A stretch of DNA of 41,051 nt from Methylobacter sp. (GTDB lineage: Bacteria > Pseudomonadota > Gammaproteobacteria > Methylococcales > Methylomonadaceae): NCBI GenBank assembly GCA_004299305.1, contig SCPZ01000004.1:1-41051 (forward strand), given 5' to 3'. How positions within the stretch are numbered: position 1 is the first letter of the stretch; every line of letters starts with the position of its first letter. The notes under the pieces are model-generated. The model was not told the DNA's origin. It worked only from the letters and a program-made list of their open reading frames with translations, and did not search any database. This document shows, piece after piece, positions 8,670 to 18,189 of this stretch. A program made the translations under genes and the position numbers.

Positions 8670-10127
8670 ATGAATGCCATATTCACTATTATCAATGTCT
8701 TCGGTTTAGTTACCATAGGGTTCAGTGGCTTAATGTCCACTTGTCTGCTGACCTCCGCAATAGCCGATGATGGCGCCACTACTGCTTTTTCCCAGGGCTC
8801 GTTGATTACCCTGTTGCTGGGCGCACTGATGTTTATTCCGACGCTACGCATACCCAAAAAAGTGTCAAGGCAAACAGGTTTTCTAATGGTAGCTATTACC
8901 TGGTCGATAACGCCGGTATTTTGCACTTTACCGCTGATGATTTACCAGCCTTCCTTAGGTTTTATCGACGCTTATTTTGAGACCGTTTCCGGTCTAACCA
9001 CGACTGGTGCAACGATCTTTAGCGGTCTTGATCAGTTGCCGATGTCGATAAACCTTTGGCGGCATGAATTGCACTGGATAGCGGGCATGGGCATCATTAT
9101 ATTTGCAGTCGCGATTTTGCCCATACTGGGTATCGGCGGCATGCAGATGTATATTGCCGAATCACCGGGAACGGTCAAGGAATCCGATTTGCCGCCGCGT
9201 ATAGCACAAACCGCCAAAGCTTTGTGGCTGGTCTACGCCGGCATCACCTTGGCCTGTATTATCGCCTTGCGCTTGGCTGGCATGGCTTGGTTTGATGCGA
9301 TTTGCCATGCTTTTTCTGCAATGAGTTTAGGCGGATTTTCTACTCATGACAGTAGTGTCGGATTTTTCAACTCGCTATCTATTGAAGTGGTTTTGATTAT
9401 CTTCCAATTGCTGGCGGCAATCAATTTTGCCACTCATTTTGTGGCTCTTAAACAGCGTTCATTCAGCCCTTATATCGACGACAGGGAGGCAAGAATTTTC
9501 CTTATTTTGGTATTGGGGAGTTGCTTGGTAGCGGCATCGGTACTATGGCAGGCAGGCGTCTATCCGGATTTTTTTACCGCGCTACGCTATGCAACATTTA
9601 ATCTGGTCTCCATCGCTACCGATTGCGGATTTACCACCCAGAATTTTAATCAGTGGCCTATTTTTGTGCCGATGTGGATGCTTTTTTTAAGTTGCGTTTC
9701 GGCCTCTTCCGGCTCCACCGGCGGCGGCATCAGGATGATTCGCACCATCATCCTGATGAAGCAGGCGCGTTTGGAGCTATTCAAGTTTATTCACCCTTTT
9801 GCGGTTAAATCCATGAAAATCGGCGATACCGTGGTCAGCAATAAAATCGTTGCCTCCGTGACCGGGTTTATTTTTCTGTATTTTATCAGCATTGTCATTC
9901 TAATCTTTATGCTGCTGTTGAGCGGCATGGATTTTATCAGCGCTTTTTCGGCGATTATTGCCTGTTTTAACAATGCCGGTCCCGGCCTTAACCAAGTGGG
10001 ACCTGCGACTAATTACGCGAGTCTGAGCGACATTCAAACGGGTATCTGCATATTTGCAATGCTCTTGGGGCGAGTGCAGATATTTTCCATTGTTATTTTA
10101 TTTGTACCGGAATTCTGGAGAAAATAG
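8670..10127 (+). CDS. trkH: Trk potassium uptake system, membrane channel subunit TrkH
   Basis: This is the K+-conducting inner-membrane subunit that pairs with TrkA. The 485-residue protein is strongly hydrophobic, with about ten membrane segments. The four pore-loop glycine motifs of the Trk/Ktr/HKT family are visible: VSGLTTTGATIF, SLGGFSTHD, ATDCGFTTQN and NNAGPGLNQVGP. The long intracellular loop contains SSGSTGGGIRMIRT. The ATG at 8670 lacks a strong ribosome binding site, so translation may depend on trkA. The strand ends at a terminator near 10271-10297. Confidence 0.96.
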   Translation: MNAIFTIINVFGLVTIGFSGLMSTCLLTSAIADDGATTAFSQGSLITLLLGALMFIPTLRIPKKVSRQTGFLMVAITWSITPVFCTLPLMIYQPSLGFIDAYFETVSGLTTTGATIFSGLDQLPMSINLWRHELHWIAGMGIIIFAVAILPILGIGGMQMYIAESPGTVKESDLPPRIAQTAKALWLVYAGITLACIIALRLAGMAWFDAICHAFSAMSLGGFSTHDSSVGFFNSLSIEVVLIIFQLLAAINFATHFVALKQRSFSPYIDDREARIFLILVLGSCLVAASVLWQAGVYPDFFTALRYATFNLVSIATDCGFTTQNFNQWPIFVPMWMLFLSCVSASSGSTGGGIRMIRTIILMKQARLELFKFIHPFAVKSMKIGDTVVSNKIVASVTGFIFLYFISIVILIFMLLLSGMDFISAFSAIIACFNNAGPGLNQVGPATNYASLSDIQTGICIFAMLLGRVQIFSIVILFVPEFWRK

Positions 10128-10270
10128 CTTGCGCCCCGCAGATTTAAAATCACTTCCAGTGACTTCATTCTGAAGGCTAAAAATCGCTTAACAAGCAGTC
10201 AACGAGGGATACGGCAATAAAGAGGAGGGGAGGTGGTTTTGGAAAGAAAATCAAGGACTGTAAAAACAAA

Positions 10271-10297
10271 AAACCCAGCATGAGCTGGGTTTTTTGG
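10271..10297. terminator. Bidirectional rho-independent terminator
   Basis: A perfect stem AACCCAGC / GCTGGGTT closes a three-base loop, with A residues on the left and a T6 run on the right. It lies between trkH (plus) and the small lipoprotein gene (minus) and can serve both. Confidence 0.88.
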
Positions 10298-10315
10298 TAC
10301 TGCTAAGTGTTCTAT

Positions 10316-10429
10316 TTACAGTTGAATAGAACTAGAAACTTTTTGTGCAGATTTATCTGGATCATCCAAGCAGCCAGATAAGCCAACAATCATTAATGCC
10401 ATAGCTATAAGAGATAAAATTTTATTCAT
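10316..10429 (-). CDS. 37-residue entericidin-like small lipoprotein
   Basis: The short frame translates to a signal peptide (MNKILSLIAMALMIVG), a lipobox LSGC and a 17-residue polar tail, LDDPDKSAQKVSSSIQL. The cysteine would be lipidated and processed by signal peptidase II, anchoring the mature peptide to a membrane. A strong GGAGGAT ribosome binding site stands just before the ATG at 10429. A sigma70-like promoter (10499-10527) and a terminator (10271-10297) bracket it, so it looks like a complete single-gene unit. The size and layout resemble entericidin-type peptides, but I see no specific homology; the function is unknown. Confidence 0.8.
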   Translation of the reverse strand: MNKILSLIAMALMIVGLSGCLDDPDKSAQKVSSSIQL

Positions 10430-10498
10430 ACGAATATCCTCCAAAGGGGTTTCAATTATTTTTATTTAAGTTGCGCCATTAAATTAAAGCACATGCAT

Positions 10499-10527
10499 TT
10501 TATATCATGACTGGAATGATGATGCAA
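10499..10527 (-). promoter_or_regulatory. Putative sigma70 promoter of the small lipoprotein gene
   Basis: On the minus strand a TTGCAT -35-like hexamer is followed, after 17 bases, by TATAAA. The predicted leader is about 60 bases. The -10 is good and the -35 matches three of six positions. Confidence 0.5.
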
Positions 10528-10556
10528 TAATAAAAATTGAATAATTAGCTACCCAG

Positions 10557-12449
10557 TTAAAGCTCATTGATGTTGCCGGGCAAATCAAAAGAGATTTGCT
10601 TATCGACCCATTTTACCGTCCCGATAGTGCTCCATTGGGATATAAAATTTTTGTGCAATTGATCATGAACCCAATAAGAAGGCGCGCTAATTTTCTTGAG
10701 TTTTATATTAAAAACGGCGTTATCAAGATTTAAACCGCAATTTACCCCCCAGAAAGCGGTAACTTTCATAATAAGTTTATGCAAACGTTTGTTGTCAATG
10801 TTTGGCGTTACCGCAATATTGGCCCACATGGAATGAACGCGCCCCCAATTAGGAGCAAGAAGACGTCCTTGTTCATTGACAAAAGGCAGCCAGTGTTCAG
10901 CGCCATTTTGGTCGGTATAGGTAATCGCTAAAATATGATCGTAGCCTGCAAAATGATCGTGCAGATAAAGCGCATGAGGAGTAATGCCTAAAAAGGTCTG
11001 GGAAACCATTAAAATAGCGTTACTGGCTTGTGATATAGGGTTTTGCGACCTATCGGCATTAAGCCTGTAAATAAGCCCGTAATGAATGGAGCTGTTTAGC
11101 TGCAAAACGAGTAGCGCGATTAATATTTTTGCGAGTTTTCTGGAAAAGGCATTCGGTTTCTGTGTGGCGACACCTTCAAAAAACCGATGATATAAGGTCG
11201 TATCCGGCATGGGTTGAGGTATCAAGCAAGCAGATGAGCACGGAATTCGGTTACGGGTGTCGGCAATAGACCGGTATTTTTTTAAGGCAAATTGGTGTAT
11301 TCCAGGAAGACTCAAAATAATGCCTACTGGGAATAAATAGCCCATTTTTATAAAGATCCGGCTGTAAGTATCAACACCCGAATAAATGCGCCCCGCACTA
11401 TCCAATGCGTATAAATCGGCTAACAAGGTTTCATTGTTGATAGACTCAAGCGCCGGGTAGTGTGCCGCATATTCCTGAGCGGCTTTAAAATCTATGCGAC
11501 CAAATATATCGAAATGATTAAGAATTAATACGGTACGATTACATAAAGGGCACAACTGGTCATAAAATACAGTAAGAGCAGGCTGCTTTGCGATAACCAG
11601 TTGGCCAATATATCGCCACCATTTAAAAGGAACCAGTAAGGTGTAAAAGCTGAGCATCCCCAGGCCAAAAGGATAAATATTAAAAGACAAGGTAATGCCT
11701 AGATGTAGCCCAAAACCGACCGCCAAATAGACGATACGTAGCCGACGCCGGGCAAAAAAGAAGATAAAGCTAAATTGGAAGATTAAAATCGTGTAGCCAA
11801 GGATATTTTGCAGCAACTTATTGTTTAGCAAAGACGACATATCGATGGCAGAAACATAATAAGGCTGCGTAGCGGGCAACCAAGTGCCAAGACCGTTGCG
11901 CCAGTGCTCTGCAAACATTTTGTGTATGGCTGAGTCAAAGTAGAGAAAACCGAGACAGATAGCAACCGGCAGGTAGTAGGCAAGAGCTGATACGGTTGGC
12001 TTTGGGTAGGCGCTGTAATGAGTAAAAGGAGAACTCAATTTATGTCGAAGATTATCTATTGAAAACGCCCTGTCTCCCGGCATAAAAAGTAGGAAAAAAC
12101 CTGTGCCGATCATGAATAAATCAAAGCCGCCGTCAAAATCCCGTTGCATCGGCGTAAAATTAACAAAAATAATCCAAATGATGTAATTGCAGATCATTGC
12201 AAGCTGGTAGCGATAACCGACAACAATAAATGCGGCAAAAAGGCCCCAAAGGCACAAGAAAAAAGGAATCATCGGAAATTCGACATCTATATAGGGGATG
12301 GGGTCGAAAATTAAATGATTAAAATACAGCAGGAAAATAATTTCCTGTAGGGTGATCAATCCGTAAAAAATCCGGAATAAGCCTATGCCTGTGGCAGGAG
12401 CTTGCTTGGAATGAAGTTCTAAAATTTTGCTGGATATAAGTTTATACAT
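10557..12449 (-). CDS. HTTM-domain membrane protein fused to a DCC thiol-disulfide oxidoreductase domain
   Basis: The 630-residue protein has three parts. Residues 1 to about 285 form a polytopic membrane region of the HTTM type, related to vitamin K-dependent gamma-carboxylase, with short segments such as FTPMQRDFDGGFD and the FDSAIHKMF loop. Residues about 291-410 form a DCC (DUF393) domain with the redox pair C300-x2-C303 in FYDQLCPLCNR. The last 200 residues carry another hydrophobic segment (about 430-450) and a soluble tail with no motif I know. HTTM proteins are poorly characterised, and DCC domains are predicted thiol oxidoreductases. An enzyme or redox role at the membrane is plausible but the substrate is unknown. 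It stands alone, with no obvious terminator of its own. Confidence 0.8.
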   Translation of the reverse strand: MYKLISSKILELHSKQAPATGIGLFRIFYGLITLQEIIFLLYFNHLIFDPIPYIDVEFPMIPFFLCLWGLFAAFIVVGYRYQLAMICNYIIWIIFVNFTPMQRDFDGGFDLFMIGTGFFLLFMPGDRAFSIDNLRHKLSSPFTHYSAYPKPTVSALAYYLPVAICLGFLYFDSAIHKMFAEHWRNGLGTWLPATQPYYVSAIDMSSLLNNKLLQNILGYTILIFQFSFIFFFARRRLRIVYLAVGFGLHLGITLSFNIYPFGLGMLSFYTLLVPFKWWRYIGQLVIAKQPALTVFYDQLCPLCNRTVLILNHFDIFGRIDFKAAQEYAAHYPALESINNETLLADLYALDSAGRIYSGVDTYSRIFIKMGYLFPVGIILSLPGIHQFALKKYRSIADTRNRIPCSSACLIPQPMPDTTLYHRFFEGVATQKPNAFSRKLAKILIALLVLQLNSSIHYGLIYRLNADRSQNPISQASNAILMVSQTFLGITPHALYLHDHFAGYDHILAITYTDQNGAEHWLPFVNEQGRLLAPNWGRVHSMWANIAVTPNIDNKRLHKLIMKVTAFWGVNCGLNLDNAVFNIKLKKISAPSYWVHDQLHKNFISQWSTIGTVKWVDKQISFDLPGNINEL

Positions 12450-12531
12450 TTCATGATTCGAAAAACCGGAAGGATGTATAAATTATATAAGAAATGTAGG
12501 GTTTATGTATTGAAATGTGCAGACAAAACAA

Positions 12532-12571
12532 AGGCCGCACTCAATTCATAGAGAATTGAAGTGAGCGGCCT
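12532..12571 (-). terminator. Rho-independent terminator of the 43-residue protein gene
   Basis: On the minus strand an AGGCCGC ... GCGGCCT stem with inner paired CAATTC/GAATTG and small bulges closes a five-base loop, followed by TTTGTTTTGT. It stands 26 bases beyond the stop codon of the small gene. Confidence 0.75.
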
Positions 12572-12597
12572 AAGTGACGATCAAATCGATTGACGAC

Positions 12598-12729
12598 TTA
12601 TTTTTCGTCGTCTGGGTGCTCGGCGAATACCCACTTTACAAGGAAGTAGCCAGCAGCTATAACTACAACCGCGCCGACCATACCAGCTGGTTCTTTTAAC
12701 ATTTCGGTGATATCTAAGATCGCTCCCAT
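12598..12729 (-). CDS. 43-residue single-span membrane protein, unknown
   Basis: The frame reads MGAILDITEMLKEPAGMVG, then a hydrophobic span of about 17 residues (AVVVIAAGYFLVKWVF), then a charged tail AEHPDDEK. The charge pattern suggests a single membrane helix, with the acidic C-terminal tail outside or inside. A strong promoter lies upstream (12796-12823), TAGGACAT precedes the ATG at 12729, and a good terminator follows the stop. This is the layout of a well-expressed stand-alone micro-protein. I do not recognise the family. A small accessory subunit of a membrane complex is one possibility, but there is no direct evidence. Confidence 0.75.
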   Translation of the reverse strand: MGAILDITEMLKEPAGMVGAVVVIAAGYFLVKWVFAEHPDDEK

Positions 12730-12795
12730 GGGATGTCCTACCTATAATTTTGTATTTTTAGAAATATTGCTAATTACATAGCAAACGGAATGAGC

Positions 12796-12823
12796 ATAAT
12801 ACTTTAGGGAAAGTTAAAGTCAA
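12796..12823 (-). promoter_or_regulatory. Strong sigma70-like promoter of the 43-residue protein gene
   Basis: On the minus strand TTGACT (five of six to consensus) is separated by 16 bases from TATTAT (five of six). The leader to the ATG at 12729 would be about 60 bases. Confidence 0.7.
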
Positions 12824-12954
12824 GGCTTATTGTTGTATGGTTTCATTGATGAGATGTAACTATTGTTTCTGATAGAAATTTATTGCTCGATAGCCATTGT
12901 GGTATAGTTTAAAATCTGCTTTTTGAGTGCTGATACATTTTTAGACAAGGAATT

Positions 12955-13341
12955 ATGATGAATAGATGCGTTAAAATATTACCACTGGTCGCAATTTTCT
13001 TTACGTTATCGGCAAATGCTGACATTGAACTAAAAGATAATTCTGAGATTTTAGGGAAATGGAATCTTCATGATGAAGCAGTTTCGTTAACTAGCCCCAA
13101 AAAGGCTGTAACACAGGAATGGGAGTTTAAGGAGGATGGAACCCTTATTTCATCGGCAACAGATGTCGCCGGGCGGATCAGTGCGCTGAAGATTGCGTTA
13201 AAGTATTCCATCGAAAATGGAGAAATCAAAAAACAGTCCGCTCCTGGACGAGAAAAATACGAATCCTGCAAAGTAATTGAAAAAGAGGGTTCAAACATGA
13301 TATTAAAGTGTGCATATTTCTTCTTTCTAACAAAAAAATAA
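12955..13341 (+). CDS. Exported protein of unknown function (128 residues)
   Basis: The N-terminus is a Sec signal peptide (basic MMNRCVK, hydrophobic ILPLVAIFFTLS, cleavage after ANA near residue 22). The mature part is about 105 residues, with GKWNLHDEAVSL and a TQEWEFKEDGTL strand pair that recalls small lipocalin-like beta proteins, though I cannot name a family. Two adjacent ATGs (12955, 12958) follow AAGGA; either could be used. The next gene starts 19 bases downstream and a terminator follows that, so the two form a compact operon. The role is unknown. Confidence 0.72.
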   Translation: MMNRCVKILPLVAIFFTLSANADIELKDNSEILGKWNLHDEAVSLTSPKKAVTQEWEFKEDGTLISSATDVAGRISALKIALKYSIENGEIKKQSAPGREKYESCKVIEKEGSNMILKCAYFFFLTKK

Positions 13342-13360
13342 TTTAAAAAAGGATATAGAT

Positions 13361-13789
13361 ATGATTGGTGGCATTGTAATGATTCTTGTGGCTCTCTGGA
13401 TTTACCAGTCTGCTATGAGAGCAAAGACGAGTAATGTAATGATGTGGGTAGCGATTGGTGCGGTTGCCTTTTTTGTAGTGCAGGTAGGATTTATCGATCT
13501 CAACCTTTATATTTTGGAGGCGATAAGAGGCGGCGAGGGCGGCGCCGACTACGAGCGTGATTTAACCAGTATTGGCGATAGAAAAAATGAAGGCGGCTTT
13601 CAGGGATTTGGAGGCGTTCTACTTTCAGTGTACTTAGAATTAATGCCATCAGTTGTCGGTGTTTTAGCTGCCGCACTGATTCGGGTAAAGTTTATTACCA
13701 AAGAGGCAATTACAATCGGCAATTTATTTGGTGATATTAAAGAGATGTTTCAGAGCATAAAACAAAGCTTTAAAACCTCTGATAAGTAA
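13361..13789 (+). CDS. Membrane protein of unknown function (142 residues)
   Basis: The sequence suggests three membrane segments: about 2-19, 27-46 and 83-106. A polar, glycine-rich loop (RGGEGGADYERDLTSIGDRK) separates the second and third, and a basic amphipathic tail (EMFQSIKQSFKTSDK) ends the protein. An AAAAAAGGATATAG ribosome binding site precedes the ATG at 13361. It is probably co-transcribed with the exported protein 19 bases upstream and ends at the terminator at 13813-13840. I recognise no family. Confidence 0.75.
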   Translation: MIGGIVMILVALWIYQSAMRAKTSNVMMWVAIGAVAFFVVQVGFIDLNLYILEAIRGGEGGADYERDLTSIGDRKNEGGFQGFGGVLLSVYLELMPSVVGVLAAALIRVKFITKEAITIGNLFGDIKEMFQSIKQSFKTSDK

Positions 13790-13812
13790 GACATACAGTT
13801 AGTTATAAAAAA

Positions 13813-13840
13813 AAGCCCAAGCGATGCTTGGGCTTTTTTT
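13813..13840. terminator. Rho-independent terminator, likely bidirectional
   Basis: A perfect ten-base stem AAGCCCAAGC / GCTTGGGCTT with a three-base loop is flanked by A residues on the left and T7 on the right. It lies between the convergent 13361-13789 gene and the DUF2970 gene. Confidence 0.92.
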
Positions 13841-13870
13841 ATGGCTGCACTATCTCGATAATTTTAAATG

Positions 13871-14062
13871 CTATTTACCTAAAACAGTAGAAACCAAGAA
13901 AACTAGACCGGTAACGAAAAGCACAGTAAAAATCAATCCCGCAATAATATACGCAGGAAGAGATCCTTGTTCAAAGTCCTTTTGCCTATTCTCGTTACTT
14001 TGTACGCCAATGGCAGCTGCTAGAACGCTCTTTATGACTTGAGTAATCGTTGGTTTTGACAT
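13871..14062 (-). CDS. DUF2970 family small membrane protein
   Basis: The 63-residue protein has the DUF2970 layout: a short N-terminal helix (ITQVIKSVLAAAIGVQS), a charged stretch NENRQKDFEQG, then one membrane span (AYIIAGLIFTVLFVTGLVFL). The family is known only as a small inner-membrane protein of proteobacteria. I chose the ATG at 14062 because GGAG stands six bases before it; an ATG six bases further upstream directly abuts that GGAG, and the frame extension to 14119 has no ribosome binding site. It is divergent from metH and convergent with the gene ending at 13789. Confidence 0.82.
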   Translation of the reverse strand: MSKPTITQVIKSVLAAAIGVQSNENRQKDFEQGSLPAYIIAGLIFTVLFVTGLVFLVSTVLGK

Positions 14063-14156
14063 GCTCATCTCCGGCAAAAAATAGTGAAAAATAATAGTGC
14101 TTGATAACGCTTTAAGCAATGATTATATCTAAATTCTAACCCCCTGGACCGTTCCT

Positions 14157-17100
14157 ATGAGCAAAACAGAATTATTAAGGCAACACCTATCCCAGCGTAT
14201 TTTATTTCTCGATGGAGCGATGGGCACGATGATCCAAAGCTACAAGCTGGAAGAAAAGGATTATCGCGGTGAACGTTTTGCCCAATGGGAAGTCGACCTT
14301 AAGGGCAACAACGATCTTTTATCGCTGACCCAGCCGGACATCATTAGAGCTATTCATAGCGCTTATTTCGAAGTCGGCTCCGACATCGTAGAAACCAACA
14401 CATTCAATGCGACCAGCATCGCGATGGCTGATTATAAAATGGAAGCCCTGGCCTATGAAATCAACGTTGCCGGGGCGCGCGTGGCAAAGCAGGCCGCCGA
14501 TGAATATACTAAAAAGACTCCGGAAAAACCGCGTTTCGTAGCAGGCGTATTAGGTCCTACCAACCGCACGGCGTCCATGTCGCCCGATGTCAATGATCCG
14601 GGTTTTCGCAATATTTTCTTCGACGACTTGGTTGCGGCCTACACAGAGGCCACCCAAGGCCTGATTGACGGCGGCGCGGACATTATCCTGATTGAAACCG
14701 TATTCGATACGCTGAATGCCAAAGCCGCCATTTTTGCGGTCGAGCAAGTTTTTGAGCAGATCGGCTACAAGCTGCCGGTGATGATTTCAGGCACGATTAC
14801 CGATGCATCCGGCAGAACGCTGTCAGGGCAGACCGTTGCCGCATTTTGGAATTCCTTGAAGCATGTCGAGCCGATTTCTTTCGGCTTTAACTGTGCGCTA
14901 GGCGCAACCGAATTACGCCAATATATCGATGAACTATCGAGTATTGCCGACACTCATATTTCCGCCCACCCCAACGCTGGCTTGCCCAATGAGTTCGGCG
15001 AATACGACGAAACGCCTGAAGCGATGGCCGCAGAACTAGCCGATTGGGCCAAAATGGGCTACCTGAATATTATCGGCGGTTGCTGCGGAACCTCGCCTGC
15101 CAATATCAAAGCGATAGTCGAGGCCGTACAAAAATACCCTCCCCGACAAATCCCCGAGATCTCCAAACAATGCCGGTTATCAGGACTTGAACCGATGAAC
15201 ATCGGCCCTGACTCGTTATTTGTCAATGTCGGCGAGCGCACCAACGTGACCGGTTCTGCTGTCTTTAAGCGACTGGTTATTGAGGGCGATTTTGAAGCGG
15301 CTTTGGATGTTGCTAAGCAGCAAGTCGAAAATGGCGCGCAAATTATCGACATTAATATGGACGAAGGCATGTTGGATTCAAAAGCAGCGATGGTACGCTT
15401 TTTGATGCTGATAGCCTCCGAGCCGGACATAGCCAAAGTGCCGATCATGCTGGACTCGTCCAAATGGGATATTTTAGAAGCAGGCCTTAAATGCATTCAG
15501 GGTAAAGGCGTGGTTAATTCCATTTCGCTGAAAGAAGGCGAAGCCGCGTTTATCCAGCACGCCAAACTGGTGCGGCGCTATGGCGCGGCAGTTATCGTGA
15601 TGGCTTTTGATGAAGACGGACAGGCCGACACCAAAGCCCGGAAAATCGAAATATGCCAACGGGCTTACAAGATTCTGACCGAACAAGTCGGCTTCCCGCC
15701 CGAAGATATTATTTTCGACCCCAATATCTTCGCGGTTGCCACCGGCATCGACGAACACAACAATTACGGCCTCGATTTTATCGAAGCCACCCAAGAGATC
15801 AAACGCACCTTGCCCTACGCGCTGATTTCCGGCGGCGTGTCCAACGTATCGTTTTCGTTCCGGGGTAACAACCCGGTGCGGGAAGCGATCCATGCGGTAT
15901 TTTTATACCATGCGATACAGGCGGGCATGGATATGGGCATCGTTAACGCTGGTCAATTAGCGATTTATGAAGATATTCCCCGTGATTTACGCGATGCGGT
16001 TGAAGCGGTCATCCTAAATACGCACGACGGCAGCGGCACCGATAACTTGCTGGAAATCGCCGAAAAATATCGCGGCGACGGCAGCAGCGCCGGAAAAGAG
16101 CAGGATCTGGAGTGGCGTAGCTGGCCGGTCAGCAAACGTCTGGAACATGCACTGGTAAAAGGCATCACCGACTACATCGACGAAGACACCGAACAGGCAA
16201 GAGTGGAAGCCGAACGCCCCTTGCATGTCATAGAAGGCGCGTTGATGGACGGTATGAATGTGGTCGGTGACTTATTCGGTGCAGGTAAAATGTTCCTGCC
16301 GCAAGTGGTCAAGTCAGCGCGAGTCATGAAAAAGGCCGTAGCTTATCTGATGCCGTTCATGGATGCCGATAAAGCCGCAGGCGACCGGCAAACCAAAGGT
16401 AAAATCCTGATGGCGACCGTCAAAGGCGACGTGCATGACATCGGCAAGAATATCGTCGCGGTAGTATTGCAATGCAATAACTACGACGTGATTGACCTGG
16501 GCGTGATGGTGCCTGCCGAAAAGATACTGCAAACCGCGCGTTTGGAAAACGTCGATATTATCGGCTTGAGCGGCCTGATTACGCCGTCACTGGATGAAAT
16601 GGTGCATGTCGCTAAAGAAATGCAGCGCCAAGGTTTTACCATGCCGTTAATGATAGGCGGCGCGACAACTTCCCGCGCGCATACCGCAGTAAAAATCGCC
16701 CCGAATTACGACGGCCCGATTGTTTACGTGACCGATGCCTCGCGCGGTGTCGGCGTCGCCAGTAACTTGCTGAGCGCTGAGTTGAGAGACGATTTCGTCA
16801 AAAGCATCAGTGAAGAATACGAAGAAGTCAGGGAACGGCACAAAGGCCGCGAAGCCAAAACCAAGCAACATCCGTTAGAAGAAGCCCGGCGCAATAAATT
16901 TAACTGGGGCAACTACGAACCGGTTAAACCATCATTCCTGGGCATAAAAGTCATCGACCATTTCCCGTTGGATACGCTGGTTTGGTATATCGATTGGTCG
17001 CCGTTTTTCCAAACTTGGGAAATGGCCGGAAGCTATCCCAAAATACTCGACGATAAAGTCATCGGCGTTGAAGCCAGAAAGCTGTTTGAAGACGCACAGG

Positions 17101-17834
17101 ACATGCTGAAAAAAATCATCAGGGAAGAATGGCTGAGCGCCCGCGCCGTGGTCGGCTTCTTCCCCGCCAACAGCGATGGCGATGATGTCGTGGTATACAC
17201 CGATGAGGGCCGCACTCAGAAAAAGGAGACTCTGAATCATTTGCGCCAGCAGAACGTTAAAGCGCCGGGCAGACCTAATTACTGCCTGTCCGATTTCGTC
17301 GCCCCAGTTGACAGCGACAAAGCCGATTATATCGGCGCTTTCGCGGTCACCACCGGCATCGGTATCGAGCAAAAACTGCAAGAATTTGAACAGGACCATG
17401 ACGATTACAGCGCGATTATGCTCAAGGCGCTGGCCGACCGGTTGGCCGAAGCGTTTGCGGAATACATGCATCAAGTGGTCAGGAAAGAGTATTGGGGCTA
17501 TGCCAAAGATGAAACTCATCAGGCTGAGCAGTTAATCAACGAAGCCTATCAAGGTATACGTCCGGCACCCGGTTATCCCGCCTGTCCCGATCATACCGAA
17601 AAGGGCAAGTTGTTTGAATTGCTCAACGTGACCGAACATACCAGCATAGAGCTGACCGAAAGCTACGCGATGTACCCCGCCTCAGCGGTAAGCGGCTGGT
17701 ATTTCTCTCATCCCGAGTCGCAGTATTTCAACGTCGGCAAGATAGATAAAGACCAGTTGCAAGATTACGCCAGACGTAAAGGCATCGCAGAAGATGTCGC
17801 AGCCCGTTGGTTGGCGGCGCATTTGCACCATTGA
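14157..17834 (+). CDS. metH: Cobalamin-dependent methionine synthase
   Basis: MetH moves a methyl group from methyltetrahydrofolate to homocysteine through cobalamin. All four modules are present in 1225 residues, the length of the E. coli enzyme. The homocysteine domain (about 1-325) has zinc cysteines C246 in NCALG and C309-C310 in GGCCGT. The pterin domain (about 355-615) has [11 protein letters not shown]. The cobalamin module (about 650-880) has the DVHDIGKN motif with the cobalt-ligand H760. The activation domain (about 900-1225) has [12 protein letters not shown] for AdoMet-dependent repair. It needs flavodoxin-type reductants encoded elsewhere. No cobalamin riboswitch is apparent in the 94 bases upstream. 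A glutaredoxin-like gene is tightly coupled downstream. Confidence 0.98.
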   Translation: MSKTELLRQHLSQRILFLDGAMGTMIQSYKLEEKDYRGERFAQWEVDLKGNNDLLSLTQPDIIRAIHSAYFEVGSDIVETNTFNATSIAMADYKMEALAYEINVAGARVAKQAADEYTKKTPEKPRFVAGVLGPTNRTASMSPDVNDPGFRNIFFDDLVAAYTEATQGLIDGGADIILIETVFDTLNAKAAIFAVEQVFEQIGYKLPVMISGTITDASGRTLSGQTVAAFWNSLKHVEPISFGFNCALGATELRQYIDELSSIADTHISAHPNAGLPNEFGEYDETPEAMAAELADWAKMGYLNIIGGCCGTSPANIKAIVEAVQKYPPRQIPEISKQCRLSGLEPMNIGPDSLFVNVGERTNVTGSAVFKRLVIEGDFEAALDVAKQQVENGAQIIDINMDEGMLDSKAAMVRFLMLIASEPDIAKVPIMLDSSKWDILEAGLKCIQGKGVVNSISLKEGEAAFIQHAKLVRRYGAAVIVMAFDEDGQADTKARKIEICQRAYKILTEQVGFPPEDIIFDPNIFAVATGIDEHNNYGLDFIEATQEIKRTLPYALISGGVSNVSFSFRGNNPVREAIHAVFLYHAIQAGMDMGIVNAGQLAIYEDIPRDLRDAVEAVILNTHDGSGTDNLLEIAEKYRGDGSSAGKEQDLEWRSWPVSKRLEHALVKGITDYIDEDTEQARVEAERPLHVIEGALMDGMNVVGDLFGAGKMFLPQVVKSARVMKKAVAYLMPFMDADKAAGDRQTKGKILMATVKGDVHDIGKNIVAVVLQCNNYDVIDLGVMVPAEKILQTARLENVDIIGLSGLITPSLDEMVHVAKEMQRQGFTMPLMIGGATTSRAHTAVKIAPNYDGPIVYVTDASRGVGVASNLLSAELRDDFVKSISEEYEEVRERHKGREAKTKQHPLEEARRNKFNWGNYEPVKPSFLGIKVIDHFPLDTLVWYIDWSPFFQTWEMAGSYPKILDDKVIGVEARKLFEDAQDMLKKIIREEWLSARAVVGFFPANSDGDDVVVYTDEGRTQKKETLNHLRQQNVKAPGRPNYCLSDFVAPVDSDKADYIGAFAVTTGIGIEQKLQEFEQDHDDYSAIMLKALADRLAEAFAEYMHQVVRKEYWGYAKDETHQAEQLINEAYQGIRPAPGYPACPDHTEKGKLFELLNVTEHTSIELTESYAMYPASAVSGWYFSHPESQYFNVGKIDKDQLQDYARRKGIAEDVAARWLAAHLHH

Positions 17835-17835
17835 T

Positions 17836-18072
17836 ATGCGCTTAATGCTGTTCGGCACCTCCGGCTGCCATCTTTGCGAACAGGCGGAGGTTATTGTTAA
17901 CGCCTGTGTGCAGGATGGCGTTGAGATTGTGGATATTGCCGAGCAGGAACAGTGGCAGGAGCGTTACGCGATACGCATTCCGGTTTTGTATGATCAGGAG
18001 AGTGGGCGTGAGCTTGGTTGGCCGTTTGATCAGGTTGAGGTTGAAGATTTTATTGATCGCGTAGTCCTATAA
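17836..18072 (+). CDS. Glutaredoxin-like protein (DUF836 type)
   Basis: The 78-residue thioredoxin-fold protein begins MRLMLFGTSGCHLCEQAE, with an active-site C-x2-C pair (CHLC) and the IRIPVL cis-proline segment that marks glutaredoxin-like folds. The ATG at 17836 stands one base after the metH stop; the open frame extends back into metH, but the fold starts here. The close spacing implies co-translation with metH. The family is of unknown specific role; thiol-disulfide exchange or redox sensing is likely. Confidence 0.85.
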   Translation: MRLMLFGTSGCHLCEQAEVIVNACVQDGVEIVDIAEQEQWQERYAIRIPVLYDQESGRELGWPFDQVEVEDFIDRVVL

Positions 18073-18189
18073 ATGCAAGATGTTGAGTTAAAGGAGAGGT
18101 GAAAGGATGAAAGCAGAGTTTATCGGTCGAAAATCACACTATCGCGCAACATCTTCGAGCCTCTTACATATGGTCGACTAAGTGTACTT

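Noticed and set aside
14063-14156. Possible cobalamin riboswitch before metH
   Set aside because: The 94-base spacer is too short for the riboswitch, and I see no B12-box-like sequence.
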